47,724 nucleotides of DNA from an uncultured Prevotellaceae bacterium (GCA_946409635.1 CAMJXD010000010.1:1-47724), one strand, 5' to 3'; shown: positions 9,401 to 16,924, numbered from the stretch's first letter. The notes: generated from the sequence alone by a model not told the origin. Numbers and translations are program-made.

Positions 9401-10119
9401 CCAGCATCTATGCTTCGGCCAATGACCTGTTCACCATCACCAACTACACGGGTACCGACGTTGCCGGTAACACGATGTCGGCTGCTGCTGGCGGTACTGG
9501 TGGTGAAGGTTATGACATGTGGTCACTGCCCACCCCGCGCAGCTACTCGGTAGGTCTGAGCGTTACCTTCGGTTCCAATGAAGATGCTCCCAAGCCCGCC
9601 TATGTGAACACCACGGCTCTCAACGACCAGATCAATGACCTGCGTGCACAGCTCGCTAACGCCGAGAATGGCTACAACAGCCGCCTGGCTCAGCTACAGG
9701 GCGACCTTGACAACGCTAACCGCGCTCTGGCCAACTGCCGCAACGACCTCAACGCTGCCAAGAATGCTACCCCCAAGGTTGTTGACAACAGCAAGCAGTA
9801 CATGAACGTCCTTGTTCACTTCCCCGTGAACAAGACCGCCGTCGGCACCGACCAGCGTCCCAACGTGGAGCGTGTCGCCGCTTATCTCAAGAGCCATCCC
9901 GAGGCTACCTGCACCATCAAGGGTTATGCCTCGCCCGAGGGCAATCAGGAGAACAACATCAAGCTCGCTAACGGCCGTGCCGCCAGCGTGAAGGATATGC
10001 TCATCAACAAGTATGGTATCGCAGCTAACCGCATCAATGCCGAGGGCCAGGGTATCAGCAACATGTTTGATGAACTGAGCTGGAACCGTGTTTCGATCTG
10101 TGAAATCATCGTGAAGTAA
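6418..10119 (+). CDS. SusC/RagA-family TonB-dependent transporter fused to coiled coil and OmpA domain (pair 2)
   Basis: This 1233-residue protein starts at the ATG preceding KKQLALLCTLAIAM, a clear signal peptide; an upstream in-frame extension from 6211 is AT-rich leader and is excluded. Domains: CarboxypepD-regulatory-like (VSGVVKDANGEPMIGVNV, about 38-110), a diverged TonB box (LQDVVVTAEFG instead of DEVVVVGYG), plug (NNQPLYVIDGIPM, DIESMTVLKGAAAAALYG), and a barrel ending YSVGLSVTFG near residue 1052. A coiled coil (DQINDLRAQLANAEN to about 1121) and an OmpA-like domain (about 1122-1233; KGYASPEGN, NIKLANGRAASV) follow. The barrel belongs to a different branch from pair 1, yet the C-terminal ~170 residues are close to both other SusC proteins here. 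It is divergent to pair 1 and followed by its susD after 103 nt. The cargo is unknown. Confidence 0.95.
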   Translation: MKKQLALLCTLAIAMGVPAGLAPSQSSTGFTAVAQSNRVSGVVKDANGEPMIGVNVRVKGTNTGTTTDIDGRYSIKADPNQTLLFSFVGYDAMEVPASQAGNVVMAEGANTLQDVVVTAEFGMKRVARTVGSSVQNVKAQDIVESGRTDFISALQGRVSGMSVVSSGGAPGASTTVVLRSATSLSGNNQPLYVIDGIPMNNTSFNPTTGLAAADGGITGLTPRTTDYSSRGNDFNPEDIESMTVLKGAAAAALYGSDASNGAIIITTKKGRSGRARVTYSNQLTWSKAYGWPEIQDKYINGAYGAANFYFTSRYGSLYDHSLPFYDNTAAVLQTGFMHRHNLSMEAGNDKMSIRASASFFDQDGVIKTTGLTRTNLSLAGRAELTKWLAMEGSMQYVNAKNDKALRGTSGPVRASYRWPSVDDMSQYLAEDGAHMKYPAYYTDTDLLNPLFGLNKNLMHDETDRIISAFSLNFTPITHTYLRLQMGWDVSTSTYENGVHPYYTTNANQSVDDSNNSGSYHITKYNTNDPTLNVLAGYNNNWMDNKYSLGVQVGYHQLENGVTSLSSYGYNFKVIDFYSINNCTESTVTSKKRSTKRRVQAISGQLELGYNNMIFLTGRFRNDWSSTLPKDNNHYFYPAGELSIVLSEMKFMKNVGFINYLKLRGAVAQVGKDAPVLSIDPELEPTGLSGGGYKYGYTGPNRNLKPEMTTSYEAGVEARFWNDRINADFTWFRTHCADQIVTGFRMSYATGFVLNNMNVGTFNTWGWEGHADVDVVRTKDIRWNIGVNVSHTNSEVVYLPENLKEFYNAYSWNSGGIRNGVMKGHPISTVTGQAYERNEAGQILINPTTGLPRVSSDWSILGNREPKLRFGITTALSVKNWRLSAMFQGRYHADVVNGTMRDMLSTGLNWLSVDMREKGFVVFDGVLYDGKQNTDNPTKNTIAVNLGEYGQYTYTGGDEDWIQHKINYIRCQELRLAYIIPHNWLSNVTRGTIQNASIYASANDLFTITNYTGTDVAGNTMSAAAGGTGGEGYDMWSLPTPRSYSVGLSVTFGSNEDAPKPAYVNTTALNDQINDLRAQLANAENGYNSRLAQLQGDLDNANRALANCRNDLNAAKNATPKVVDNSKQYMNVLVHFPVNKTAVGTDQRPNVERVAAYLKSHPEATCTIKGYASPEGNQENNIKLANGRAASVKDMLINKYGIAANRINAEGQGISNMFDELSWNRVSICEIIVK

Positions 10120-10249
10120 TTATCAATCAAGTTGTCAGTTATCAGTCGTCAGTTGTCAGCGCAATCACCGCAATCAACTGAAAACTGAAAACTGAGAACT
10201 GAAAACAAAAACAGATATAATTATGAAACTTTTCAAATCAATTATACTG
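9800..10249 (+). repeat. Inverted homology block, copy B (susC 3' end to susD start)
   Basis: This is the partner of the block at 2031-2480 in opposite orientation, about 7.3 kb away. It includes the OmpA-coding end, the spacer 10120-10222 with repeated GTTGTCAGTT/AACTGAAAAC-type units, and the first nine codons of susD (MKLFKSIIL, identical at DNA level). Beyond 10249 the two susD genes are unrelated at nucleotide level. The left boundary is approximate. Confidence 0.85.
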
Positions 10250-12106
10250 TGTGCGCTGGCTTGTGTGACCTTGGGCCTGACATCCTGTGACGACTACCTG
10301 GATGTGAACAAGAACACGGACGCGCCCGATCATGTGGAGGGTTACCTCTATCTGGCTGGTATTCAGCAGGCCTATCAGGGCATCTACTGGGACCTGCGCG
10401 CCATCGCGCCGCTCACCCAGATGATGGGTACATCAAGCTATACTTCATTTGCCAACCACTACTACTCAAAGGGCAGTGATGCCGGTGGTGAAGCATGGCG
10501 CATGGTTTACTGGAACCAGGGCATGAACCTGGAGAACATGATCAACCAGAGTGTTGAGGCCGAGAACTGGACGCTTGCCGGTATCGGCTTGGCTATGAAG
10601 GCTTTCTCTTGGGACCTCTTGACCAAGGTCAATGGTGAGGCTCCCATGAAACAGGCCTATGTGTCTGGTCTGCTCTCTCATGAGTATGACTACCAGAGCG
10701 ACATCTATACTCAGGTGCGCGAGTGGGCTTATCAGGCTATCGAGTACCTCCAGAGGGAGGACAACTCAGCCTATGGCAACCGCATCAAGAACAACGACTT
10801 CATGTACGGTGGCGACAAGGACAAGTGGATCAAGTTCTGCTATGCCGTGATTGCACGCAACCTGGTCTCGTTGACCAACAAGAAGGACTTCAAGGAGAAA
10901 TACTACAACGAGTTCATCACCGCGGTGAACAATGCCTTCGCCAGCAACGATGACAACGCTACCTTGAAGATCTTGGGTGGCGGTGCCGACGCAGCCGAGA
11001 GTGGCTACAACAACTTCTGGGGTACCTATCGTGGCAACCTGAGTTACAGCTACTTCCAGCATGACTATGCTGTGCAGCTGTTCACGGGTACCATCCGCAA
11101 GTATGACGAGCAGGGCAACTATATCCAGACCGAGGATACCCTGCCCTTGAACAAGCAGCACTATCCCTACCAGCTGCTCGACAAGCAGATCACCAGCGAC
11201 ACCCTGCCCGATGCAGGTCACTTCGACCCGCGCCGCCTCGTCAAGCTGGCCACCACCGACAGCAGCAACTATGCTACCATCGCCGACCGCGAGGTGCTCC
11301 GCAGCCTCTACTATGTGGGCTCGGGATTCACCGGTGCCACCGGCCCCATCGCCACGGCGCCCTCGTTCTGGGGCCGCAATGCGGTGTCCAACACCACCTA
11401 TGACGGCTCGGGTCACTGGATCTATCGTGACGATGCTCCCTACATCATGGCCACCTATGCCGAGCTGCTGTTCGACCTGGCCGAGGTACAGTACAAGTTT
11501 GGCAGCAAGAGCGACGCCTTTGAGACCTGGAAGAAGGCCATGCAGGCCGATATGGACTTTACCGCCAGCTACATCGTGCCCGGAACCTTGAACGGCAACT
11601 ACCGTCAGGGCGACCGCGTGACCAAGGCCACCTTCAACACGCTGGCCCAGGAATACCTCAACGGTCCCTATGTGGCAGGCCTGTCACTGAACGACTTCTC
11701 GCTGTCACACATCATGATGCAGAAGTATCTGGCCCTGTTCCCCTGGGGCGGTATTGAGACTTGGGTTGACTTGCGCAAGAACTTCTATGACATCCAGTAC
11801 ACCGGCGAGTATCCCAAGTACCTCAATGGCTGGGACAAGACGACCATTGATCAGAAACGCGATGAGGATCCCACCAAGGTCTATAAGGGATTCTATCTGC
11901 AGCCTGCTCAGGTTCAGGGTCGCAAGAGTGCCTTCAACGAGGATAACAACGGTTCACCTTGCTTCCGCCTGCGTCCGCGCTACAACTCCGAGTACATGTG
12001 GAACCTGAATAACCTGCAGGCACTCAAGCCTATCCCTGGTGACGCTCTTGATTATCAGTGCTCCATCATGTGGTTCTGCTATCCTGGTGATATGCCTACC
12101 GAATGA
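10223..12106 (+). CDS. SusD-like outer-membrane lipoprotein, SusD_2/RagB subfamily (pair 2)
   Basis: The 627-residue protein opens with a lipoprotein signal MKLFKSIILCALACVTLG and lipobox LTSC, followed by DDYLDVNKNTDAP, the usual start of the SusD_2 (PF12771-type) branch. APLTQMMGTSSYTSFANHYY, the central helices and the C-terminal IMMQKYLALFPWGGIETWVDLRK fit that branch, which is distinct from the SusD proteins of pairs 1 and 3. The predicted role is a surface lid and ligand-binding partner of the upstream SusC-OmpA protein. The next lipoprotein gene starts 32 nt after its stop codon, so the three genes likely form one operon. The ligand cannot be inferred. Confidence 0.92.
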   Translation: MKLFKSIILCALACVTLGLTSCDDYLDVNKNTDAPDHVEGYLYLAGIQQAYQGIYWDLRAIAPLTQMMGTSSYTSFANHYYSKGSDAGGEAWRMVYWNQGMNLENMINQSVEAENWTLAGIGLAMKAFSWDLLTKVNGEAPMKQAYVSGLLSHEYDYQSDIYTQVREWAYQAIEYLQREDNSAYGNRIKNNDFMYGGDKDKWIKFCYAVIARNLVSLTNKKDFKEKYYNEFITAVNNAFASNDDNATLKILGGGADAAESGYNNFWGTYRGNLSYSYFQHDYAVQLFTGTIRKYDEQGNYIQTEDTLPLNKQHYPYQLLDKQITSDTLPDAGHFDPRRLVKLATTDSSNYATIADREVLRSLYYVGSGFTGATGPIATAPSFWGRNAVSNTTYDGSGHWIYRDDAPYIMATYAELLFDLAEVQYKFGSKSDAFETWKKAMQADMDFTASYIVPGTLNGNYRQGDRVTKATFNTLAQEYLNGPYVAGLSLNDFSLSHIMMQKYLALFPWGGIETWVDLRKNFYDIQYTGEYPKYLNGWDKTTIDQKRDEDPTKVYKGFYLQPAQVQGRKSAFNEDNNGSPCFRLRPRYNSEYMWNLNNLQALKPIPGDALDYQCSIMWFCYPGDMPTE

Positions 12107-12138
12107 AATTATTAATTGATTTTAAAAATTCAGTGACT

Positions 12139-13026
12139 ATGAAATATTTCAAATATATAGCATTATTGCTGCTGGTGGCTGTTACGTTGGGCTCCTGTGA
12201 AAAGAAAGATGTCTCCTACATGGCAGAGCCCGTTGACGAGTCAGCTAAGGCTTATGTGCAAATAGGCTACTATGCTCCCGTGACCGCTGGTGCAGCCAAT
12301 TACATGTACTATATCGACATCAATGACGTTGAGTATGGCAACGATGGTGCCACCTTCCTGGCTACCTTCAACACCGTTCCTTCGGGTGGTACAAACCGCT
12401 TCTATGCCGTGGATGCTGGTGAAGTCAATATCAAGCTTCACAGCAGGGTAGAGGTCGGTAAGACACCCCAGGGTGAGCCCATCTATGAGTATCCGGTTGT
12501 CTATAACCAGAACGTGAACGTTGAAGCCGGCAAGCGCTATTGCATCTATGTTCATGACCTCAACAAGGCGCCCATCCCCATCGAGATGACTCCGGCTCCC
12601 GAATTTAGCAAGGCACTTGATACCGACTCGCTGTGCCGCGTGCAGTTCATCAACCTGCTCTATGAGGCCGACGGAAAGCCCTACTCCGGCAAGGTGCAGT
12701 ATGGTGTTCAGAACCTTGACACCAAGGAGTATGAGCCCGTGGGCGAGCCTATAGGATTCGGCGAGTGCACCTCGTGGTGGTACACCAAGATTCGCAAGAC
12801 CGTCTATAACAGTAGCGGCTCGCAGCGTCGTGAGGTGTGCCTCTTTGCAGTGGACAACAGCGGCAAGGTGACCGGTAAGCTGCCTTACACCCTGTCCAAC
12901 GGCAACCAGGGTGAGTTTACCGACTACTGGACCTGGTACATCGGCCGCGCCTACCGCCAGATTGCCGCCGGCAACTGCGCCAGCAAGAGCATCCGTTGCA
13001 CCCTCTATCAGTTCGTGGTCGAGTAA
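12139..13026 (+). CDS. Accessory lipoprotein of SusC/SusD operon (possibly DUF4397-like)
   Basis: I start the gene at the ATG before KYFKYIALLLLVAVTLGSC, a clear lipoprotein signal with lipobox LGSC; the frame stays open upstream to 12103 but that part is implausible. The mature protein (about 275 residues) looks beta-rich. It has two similar halves, beginning KAYVQIGYYAPVTAG and CRVQFINLLYEADGKP, which resembles the duplicated beta-sandwich arrangement of DUF4397-type proteins; this family call is tentative. As the third gene after susC and susD it occupies the place usually taken by SusE/SusF-like surface glycan- or ligand-binding lipoproteins. It is followed by a strong terminator. Confidence 0.75.
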   Translation: MKYFKYIALLLLVAVTLGSCEKKDVSYMAEPVDESAKAYVQIGYYAPVTAGAANYMYYIDINDVEYGNDGATFLATFNTVPSGGTNRFYAVDAGEVNIKLHSRVEVGKTPQGEPIYEYPVVYNQNVNVEAGKRYCIYVHDLNKAPIPIEMTPAPEFSKALDTDSLCRVQFINLLYEADGKPYSGKVQYGVQNLDTKEYEPVGEPIGFGECTSWWYTKIRKTVYNSSGSQRREVCLFAVDNSGKVTGKLPYTLSNGNQGEFTDYWTWYIGRAYRQIAAGNCASKSIRCTLYQFVVE

Positions 13027-13061
13027 ACCTTGAGTAGGGGTAAGCCCCCCTACCCGACTAT

Positions 13062-13105
13062 AAAAAACGTCCGCCAGGGCTATCGTAGCCCCGGCGGCGT
13101 TTTTT
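13062..13105. terminator. Bidirectional intrinsic terminator
   Basis: An A-run (13062-13067), a long interrupted stem (CCGCC at 13071-13075 with GGCGG at 13093-13097; GGGCTA at 13077-13082 with TAGCCC at 13086-13091) and a T-run (13100-13105) form a symmetrical terminator. It lies between two convergent genes and should work in both directions. A second small hairpin (GTAGGGG 13034-13040 with CCCCTAC 13047-13053) precedes it. Confidence 0.85.
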
Positions 13106-13123
13106 GTCAACTTGCCGTTTGGT

Positions 13124-14254
13124 TTACTGTGCCGTGTCGATGTCGACTACGGGTGCCGTGTCAAGCAGACTGCGGTACAGGTCGGTCATCTTCTGGTAGA
13201 AGGTGGGATAGTCCAGGTGGTCCTGGAAATCCTTCTGAGCCTGTGTGCCCATGCGTGAGCGGCTGGCCGTGTCGTTGATGAGCACATTGATGGCTGTGGT
13301 CAGGGCATGCTCGTCGCCCGGGGGCACAAGCAGGCCGTTCACGCCGTCGTGAACATACTCGGGCTGGGCACCGTTGTTGCTGCAGATGTGGGCCTTGCCG
13401 GCCATCATGTATTCCAAGTTGCTGATACCCAGAGCTTCGGGCTGAATCGACGGCAGCACACCGAAGTCGGCCTGGCGCAGGTATTCCATGATGTTGTCAC
13501 GGAATCCCAGCAGCGACACATTGTTGACCATGCCGGCAGCAACAATGAATCCCTTGATTTTGGCCTTGTATTTGGGCTGTCCCTCGCCGATGAGCACGAG
13601 ATGGTACTTGGCCTTGTCCACATGGGTTAATGCGCCCAGGAGGGCTTCTATGCCCTTTTCGGGGGATATCTTGCCATGATACATGATCAGGGCCTGGTGG
13701 TGGTCCATCGCCAGCTCACGTCTCAGGTCGGGCACCTGGGTGCCGATGAGGCTGTCGCACACGCTGTCGCGCAACACTACCGCGCGGTCGGCATAGGATT
13801 TATTGGCCTTGCCCACGAAGGCCTCCCTGGCCATCTGTGACGAGAACACGAAGCAGTCAATCGACTTGTACAGCTTGTTATACATGTAGTTCTTCTTGGG
13901 CTTGTAGACACCGTGTACGCTGATCACGACCCGCGTGTTGCGGTTCTCGCTGATGCGGCGCGCCATCACGGCCATGAATGCGTCCCTGAAGCTGTGCACG
14001 TGGATGATGTTGTGGCCTTTGCGCAGCAGGCGTGCAAAGCGCACGGGGCTGTCGATGTCGGTCACACCCTTGAGCGGCAGGATCGAGATGGGTATCTCGA
14101 GCCGGCGATATTGCTTGAGCACATTGGGATGCTTGCGGCACACGACCTCGGCATAGAAGTCAGGGTCGTTGCGCAGGCGGTCCACCAGGTCGTAGGTATA
14201 CTGCTCGGCACCAGTCCAGTGCTTGTTAGAAACGATATGAAAAACGTTAATCAT
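13124..14254 (-). CDS. Glycosyltransferase family 4 (GT-B fold)
   Basis: The 376-residue protein has the two-domain GT-B layout of family 4. The N-terminal domain contains NKHWTGAEQYTYDLVDRL, the glycine-containing acceptor-side loop. The C-terminal domain begins near residue 188 (ALIMYHGKISPEKGIEALLGAL) and carries the donor-binding EX7E motif as EALGISNLE, followed by YMMAGKAHICSNNGAQPEYVHDG. Such enzymes transfer sugar from a nucleotide-sugar to lipopolysaccharide, capsule or glycolipid precursors at the inner face of the cytoplasmic membrane. No other surface-polysaccharide genes adjoin it, so acceptor and sugar are unknown. A TAACTTTG box lies about 57 nt upstream. Confidence 0.9.
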   Translation of the reverse strand: MINVFHIVSNKHWTGAEQYTYDLVDRLRNDPDFYAEVVCRKHPNVLKQYRRLEIPISILPLKGVTDIDSPVRFARLLRKGHNIIHVHSFRDAFMAVMARRISENRNTRVVISVHGVYKPKKNYMYNKLYKSIDCFVFSSQMAREAFVGKANKSYADRAVVLRDSVCDSLIGTQVPDLRRELAMDHHQALIMYHGKISPEKGIEALLGALTHVDKAKYHLVLIGEGQPKYKAKIKGFIVAAGMVNNVSLLGFRDNIMEYLRQADFGVLPSIQPEALGISNLEYMMAGKAHICSNNGAQPEYVHDGVNGLLVPPGDEHALTTAINVLINDTASRSRMGTQAQKDFQDHLDYPTFYQKMTDLYRSLLDTAPVVDIDTAQ

Positions 14255-14310
14255 CTGTCAATGAGGATTTTAAGCATTAAGGCTTGATGCAATGATCATC
14301 ATTCTCGCCA

Positions 14311-14318
14311 CAAAGTTA
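14311..14318 (-). promoter_or_regulatory. -7 box for glycosyltransferase gene
   Basis: TAACTTTG on the minus strand matches TAnnTTTG exactly. No clear TTTG sits at the -33 position. The predicted leader is about 50 nt. Confidence 0.4.
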
Positions 14319-14470
14319 TAAAAATTATTTCTACCCTCCCCCACCCTGCACAATAATTTGCCTCACTGCCACGAAGATAGCCCCGGTCGTCAAGGCAGTC
14401 CCCACGCCCTGTGCCGTAGTGTGCCGTCATGTCCCGTAATCCGAGGCTCTGCCTCGGACCACAGCAGCAC

Positions 14471-14500
14471 AAAAACACACGCCCCGCCGGGGGCGTGTGT
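14471..14500 (-). terminator. Intrinsic terminator of NfeD/SPFH operon
   Basis: ACACACGCCCC (14475-14485) pairs perfectly with GGGGCGTGTGT (14490-14500) over a 4-nt loop. AAAAA on the left gives a U-tract on the minus strand. It lies 29 nt after the SPFH stop codon. Confidence 0.8.
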
Positions 14501-14528
14501 AAAGTGTGGTTTCCTCTCCCCTACCCGA

Positions 14529-15500
14529 TTACTCCTTCTTGTTGCCGCCGTCGGTGCCAAACAGCTCCTTGATGCCGCCGATCGAACCAAGCAGGTTGGT
14601 GGCCTCATAGGGCAGATAGACCGTCTTGGTCTTGTCGCCGCTGGCTACGGTATCGAGCATCTGGATGTACTTCTGGGCAAGCAGGTAGTTGGCGGGATTG
14701 GTGCTCTGCCCTACTGCCTGGGTAATCTTGTCGATGGCGATAGCCTCGGCCTCGGCCTTGCGGATGCGGGCCTGGGCTTCACCCTCGGCACGCAGGATCT
14801 CGGTCTGCTTGTCGGCCTCGGCCTGATTGATGCGTGCAGTCTTCTGACCCTCGGACTGGAGGATGGCTGCCTGCTTCTGTCCCTCGCTGGTGAGGATGGT
14901 GGCTCGCTTGTTGCGCTCGGCCTGCATCTGCTTCTCCATAGCCTGCAATACCGTTTGAGGGGGCTGGATGTCCTGCAGCTCCACGCGGTTGACCTTGATG
15001 CCCCACTTGTTGGTGGCATCGTCGAGCACGGCACGCAGCTTGTTGTTGATGGTGTCGCGCGAGGTGAGCGTCTGGTCAAGCTCCAGTTCACCGATGATAT
15101 TACGCAGCGTGGTCTGGGTGAGCTTCTCGATAGCGTTGGGCAGGTTGTTGATCTCATACACTGCCTTGAAGGGGTCCATGATCTGGAAGTAGAGCAGTGC
15201 GTTGATCTGCGTCATGACGTTATCCTTGGTGATGACGTTCTGCTTGTCAAAGTCATAAACCTGCTCTCTCAGGTCGATGACCGATGTGGTGCGGTAGCGA
15301 CCGTGCTCATAGGCCACAATGCTCTTGGCGCGGTCGATAAAGGGGATAATCACGTTGATGCCAGGCTTGAGTGTGGCATAGTACTTACCCAGGCGCTCAA
15401 TAATCTTGGTCTCGCTCTGTGGAATGATCACGAGGCTGTTCTTGACCAAAATCAGCGCCAGCAGAATAATGACGATGAGAAAAATTGTTAGTACGTTCAT
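14529..15500 (-). CDS. SPFH/Band 7 (stomatin/QmcA-like) membrane protein
   Basis: The 323-residue protein has one N-terminal membrane segment (about 3-20, LTIFLIVIILLALILV) and an SPFH domain from about 25 to 190 (IIPQSETKIIERLGKY, INVIIPFIDR, ITKDNVMTQINALLYFQI). A long alanine/glutamate-rich coiled coil (about 200-265, repeated EGQKQAAILQSEGQ-type units) and a short C-terminal tail follow. Length and layout match QmcA/stomatin-type proteins, which form ring-shaped membrane microdomain assemblies. The partner NfeD gene lies 53 nt upstream on the same strand, the standard pairing for this family. Its physiological role here is unknown. Confidence 0.92.
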   Translation of the reverse strand: MNVLTIFLIVIILLALILVKNSLVIIPQSETKIIERLGKYYATLKPGINVIIPFIDRAKSIVAYEHGRYRTTSVIDLREQVYDFDKQNVITKDNVMTQINALLYFQIMDPFKAVYEINNLPNAIEKLTQTTLRNIIGELELDQTLTSRDTINNKLRAVLDDATNKWGIKVNRVELQDIQPPQTVLQAMEKQMQAERNKRATILTSEGQKQAAILQSEGQKTARINQAEADKQTEILRAEGEAQARIRKAEAEAIAIDKITQAVGQSTNPANYLLAQKYIQMLDTVASGDKTKTVYLPYEATNLLGSIGGIKELFGTDGGNKKE

Positions 15501-15553
15501 ATCGGTTCAGTTTTGTTATGAGTTGATGATGTAATTTCACTAGTTGATGCATC

Positions 15554-16006
15554 TCAGTCGACAGGCTCGACCGTGAGGATGATGCTGTCCATCTTGACAA
15601 CGCGCACGGTGGCACCCTTGTCGATCGCGCTGCCGTCGGCGCTGACGGCCTTCCAGTCGTCGCCGTCGATGGCCACGCGGCCATAGCCACCTGCCTCGAT
15701 GGGCTCGCTCACCCTACCCTGCTGACCTATCATGGCCTCGGCATTGCTCAGGCGCTCGCGGTTCGGCTTGTGCAGCTTCTTGATGAGTGCCGGCCGCACC
15801 AGGAGCAGGCTCAGTACCGACACGACGGCAAACACGATGATTTGTACTGTGGGAGATCCGCCACAGCCGGCTACGATGGCACTGGCAGCCGATCCGATGG
15901 CAAAACACAGGATGAAGAAGTCTCCCGAAGATAATTCCAGAATCAGGCATACGATGGATATGATTACCCACATGAGCCACAGGTTAGATGTGAAAAAGTC
16001 GATCAT
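15554..16006 (-). CDS. NfeD-like membrane protein
   Basis: The 150-residue protein has an N-terminal hydrophobic region with two to three membrane segments (LWLMWVIISIVCLILEL; FFILCFAIGSAASAIVAG; VQIIVFAVVSVLSLLLV). The C-terminal soluble part (about 95-150, IGQQGRVSEPIEAGGYGRVAIDG and ATVRVVKMDSIILTVEPV) is the OB-fold typical of short NfeD proteins. These usually pair with an SPFH protein, here directly downstream, and probably stabilise its assembly. It should be the first gene of this two-gene operon. I found no clear TAnnTTTG box upstream of it. Confidence 0.88.
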   Translation of the reverse strand: MIDFFTSNLWLMWVIISIVCLILELSSGDFFILCFAIGSAASAIVAGCGGSPTVQIIVFAVVSVLSLLLVRPALIKKLHKPNRERLSNAEAMIGQQGRVSEPIEAGGYGRVAIDGDDWKAVSADGSAIDKGATVRVVKMDSIILTVEPVD

Positions 16007-16480
16007 AGCTATATCTTTTTTATATGTTTGTTATATGATAGTCCTCTCTGCTCTATTCTTTCTATTACTTTGACGCATCGACTGTCTGAAAAACTACATC
16101 AGTTTCCGGAATTTTAAAAAAACTGGCCACATGGGTGGCAAATGCGTTTTTATCGTCGTGATGGACATGACCGACGGGACAGATGGTCAACAATCCTCAA
16201 AGGTACGGTTTTTATATTTTACTTGCAAATATTATGCCAATTTTTGTCCAAAAATGCCGTGTGACTCACCACGAGTTCCCGAATTTTTAATTCTCAGCGG
16301 GTTAAAATGCGTTTTTGGACTGAATTTCAGCAATTTTGGCCATTTTTGGAAAACAGTCAGAAAAATTGAAAATTGTCTTCTCGGGGCCAATTTTGCCTCT
16401 CGGGGTCAAATCTTGCCATTTTATGCTTGTTTGTCAAAATTTTGTGTTATCTTTGTGTCCCGTTTTAATCAAGCAGTGAA
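16007..16480. other. AT-rich divergent intergenic region with a 19-20-nt direct repeat
   Basis: I see no credible gene in this 474-nt stretch between nfeD and ybeY; the long open frame from 16131 is low-complexity and lacks protein-like composition. Near its right end, CTCGGGGCCAATTTTGCCT (16380-16398) is followed directly by a diverged copy starting CTCGGGGTCAAATCTTGCC (16399-16417). The word AAATGCGTTTTT occurs twice (near 16140 and 16305). The ybeY promoter lies at the right end. Confidence 0.55.
16426..16455 (+). promoter_or_regulatory. Promoter for ybeY
   Basis: TATCTTTG (16448-16455) matches the TAnnTTTG -7 box. CTTG (16426-16429) lies 18 nt upstream as a three-of-four -33 box. The start codon is 25 nt after the -7 box, giving a very short leader. 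Confidence 0.5.
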
Positions 16481-16924
16481 ATGACCGAGATTAACTACAT
16501 GACTCAGGGCAATGTCTCCCTACCCCGGCTCAATGTAGCCGCGGTAGAAAAATGGATTGTTGCCGTCGCTGCCACCTTGAATCAGAAGGTGGGCTGCCTG
16601 ACCTACGTCTTCTGTGATGATGAATATATCCTGGAGACCAATCGTCAGTTTCTTGGACATGACTATTACACCGACATCATCACGTTTGATTACACCAACT
16701 CGCGCCACATCGCCGGCGACATGGTCATCTCGCTCGACACGGTCAGGAGCAATGCCCAGGGCTTGGGTGTGCCCTATGAGTCGGAACTGATGCGCGTCAT
16801 CATCCACGGCGTGCTCCACCTGTGCGGAATCAATGACAAGGGTCCGGGTGAACGCGAAATCATGGAACAACACGAGAATGCGGCTTTGGCTATCCTGCCC
16901 GAAGGCGTGTTCTTGACCGATTGA
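16481..16924 (+). CDS. ybeY: Endoribonuclease YbeY (rRNA maturation / ribosome quality control)
   Basis: The 147-residue protein matches the UPF0054/YbeY family in length and motifs: LTYVFCDDEYILETNRQFLGHDYYTDIITFDY, given here as overlapping family landmarks VFCDDEYILETN and FLGHDYYTDIITF, then GDMVISLDTVRSNA and the metal motif HGVLHLCGIND. In E. coli YbeY three histidines bind zinc (HGxLHLxGxDH). Here His109 and His113 are present, but the position of the third holds Asp119, a substitution I believe is common in Bacteroidota homologues. YbeY is a single-strand endoribonuclease that acts in 16S rRNA 3'-end processing. mnmG follows after 62 nt on the same strand. Confidence 0.92.
   Translation: MTEINYMTQGNVSLPRLNVAAVEKWIVAVAATLNQKVGCLTYVFCDDEYILETNRQFLGHDYYTDIITFDYTNSRHIAGDMVISLDTVRSNAQGLGVPYESELMRVIIHGVLHLCGINDKGPGEREIMEQHENAALAILPEGVFLTD

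Noticed and set aside
10120-10222. Repeated GTTGTCAGTT/AACTGAAAAC units as a possible CRISPR array
   Set aside because: Units are about 10 nt with no spacers, and the whole block is shared with the other susC-susD spacer; no cas genes are present.
16131-16484. A 117-codon frame upstream of ybeY
   Set aside because: AT-rich, Phe/Lys/Cys-rich product, overlaps the ybeY promoter and runs into its start; better read as an intergenic region.
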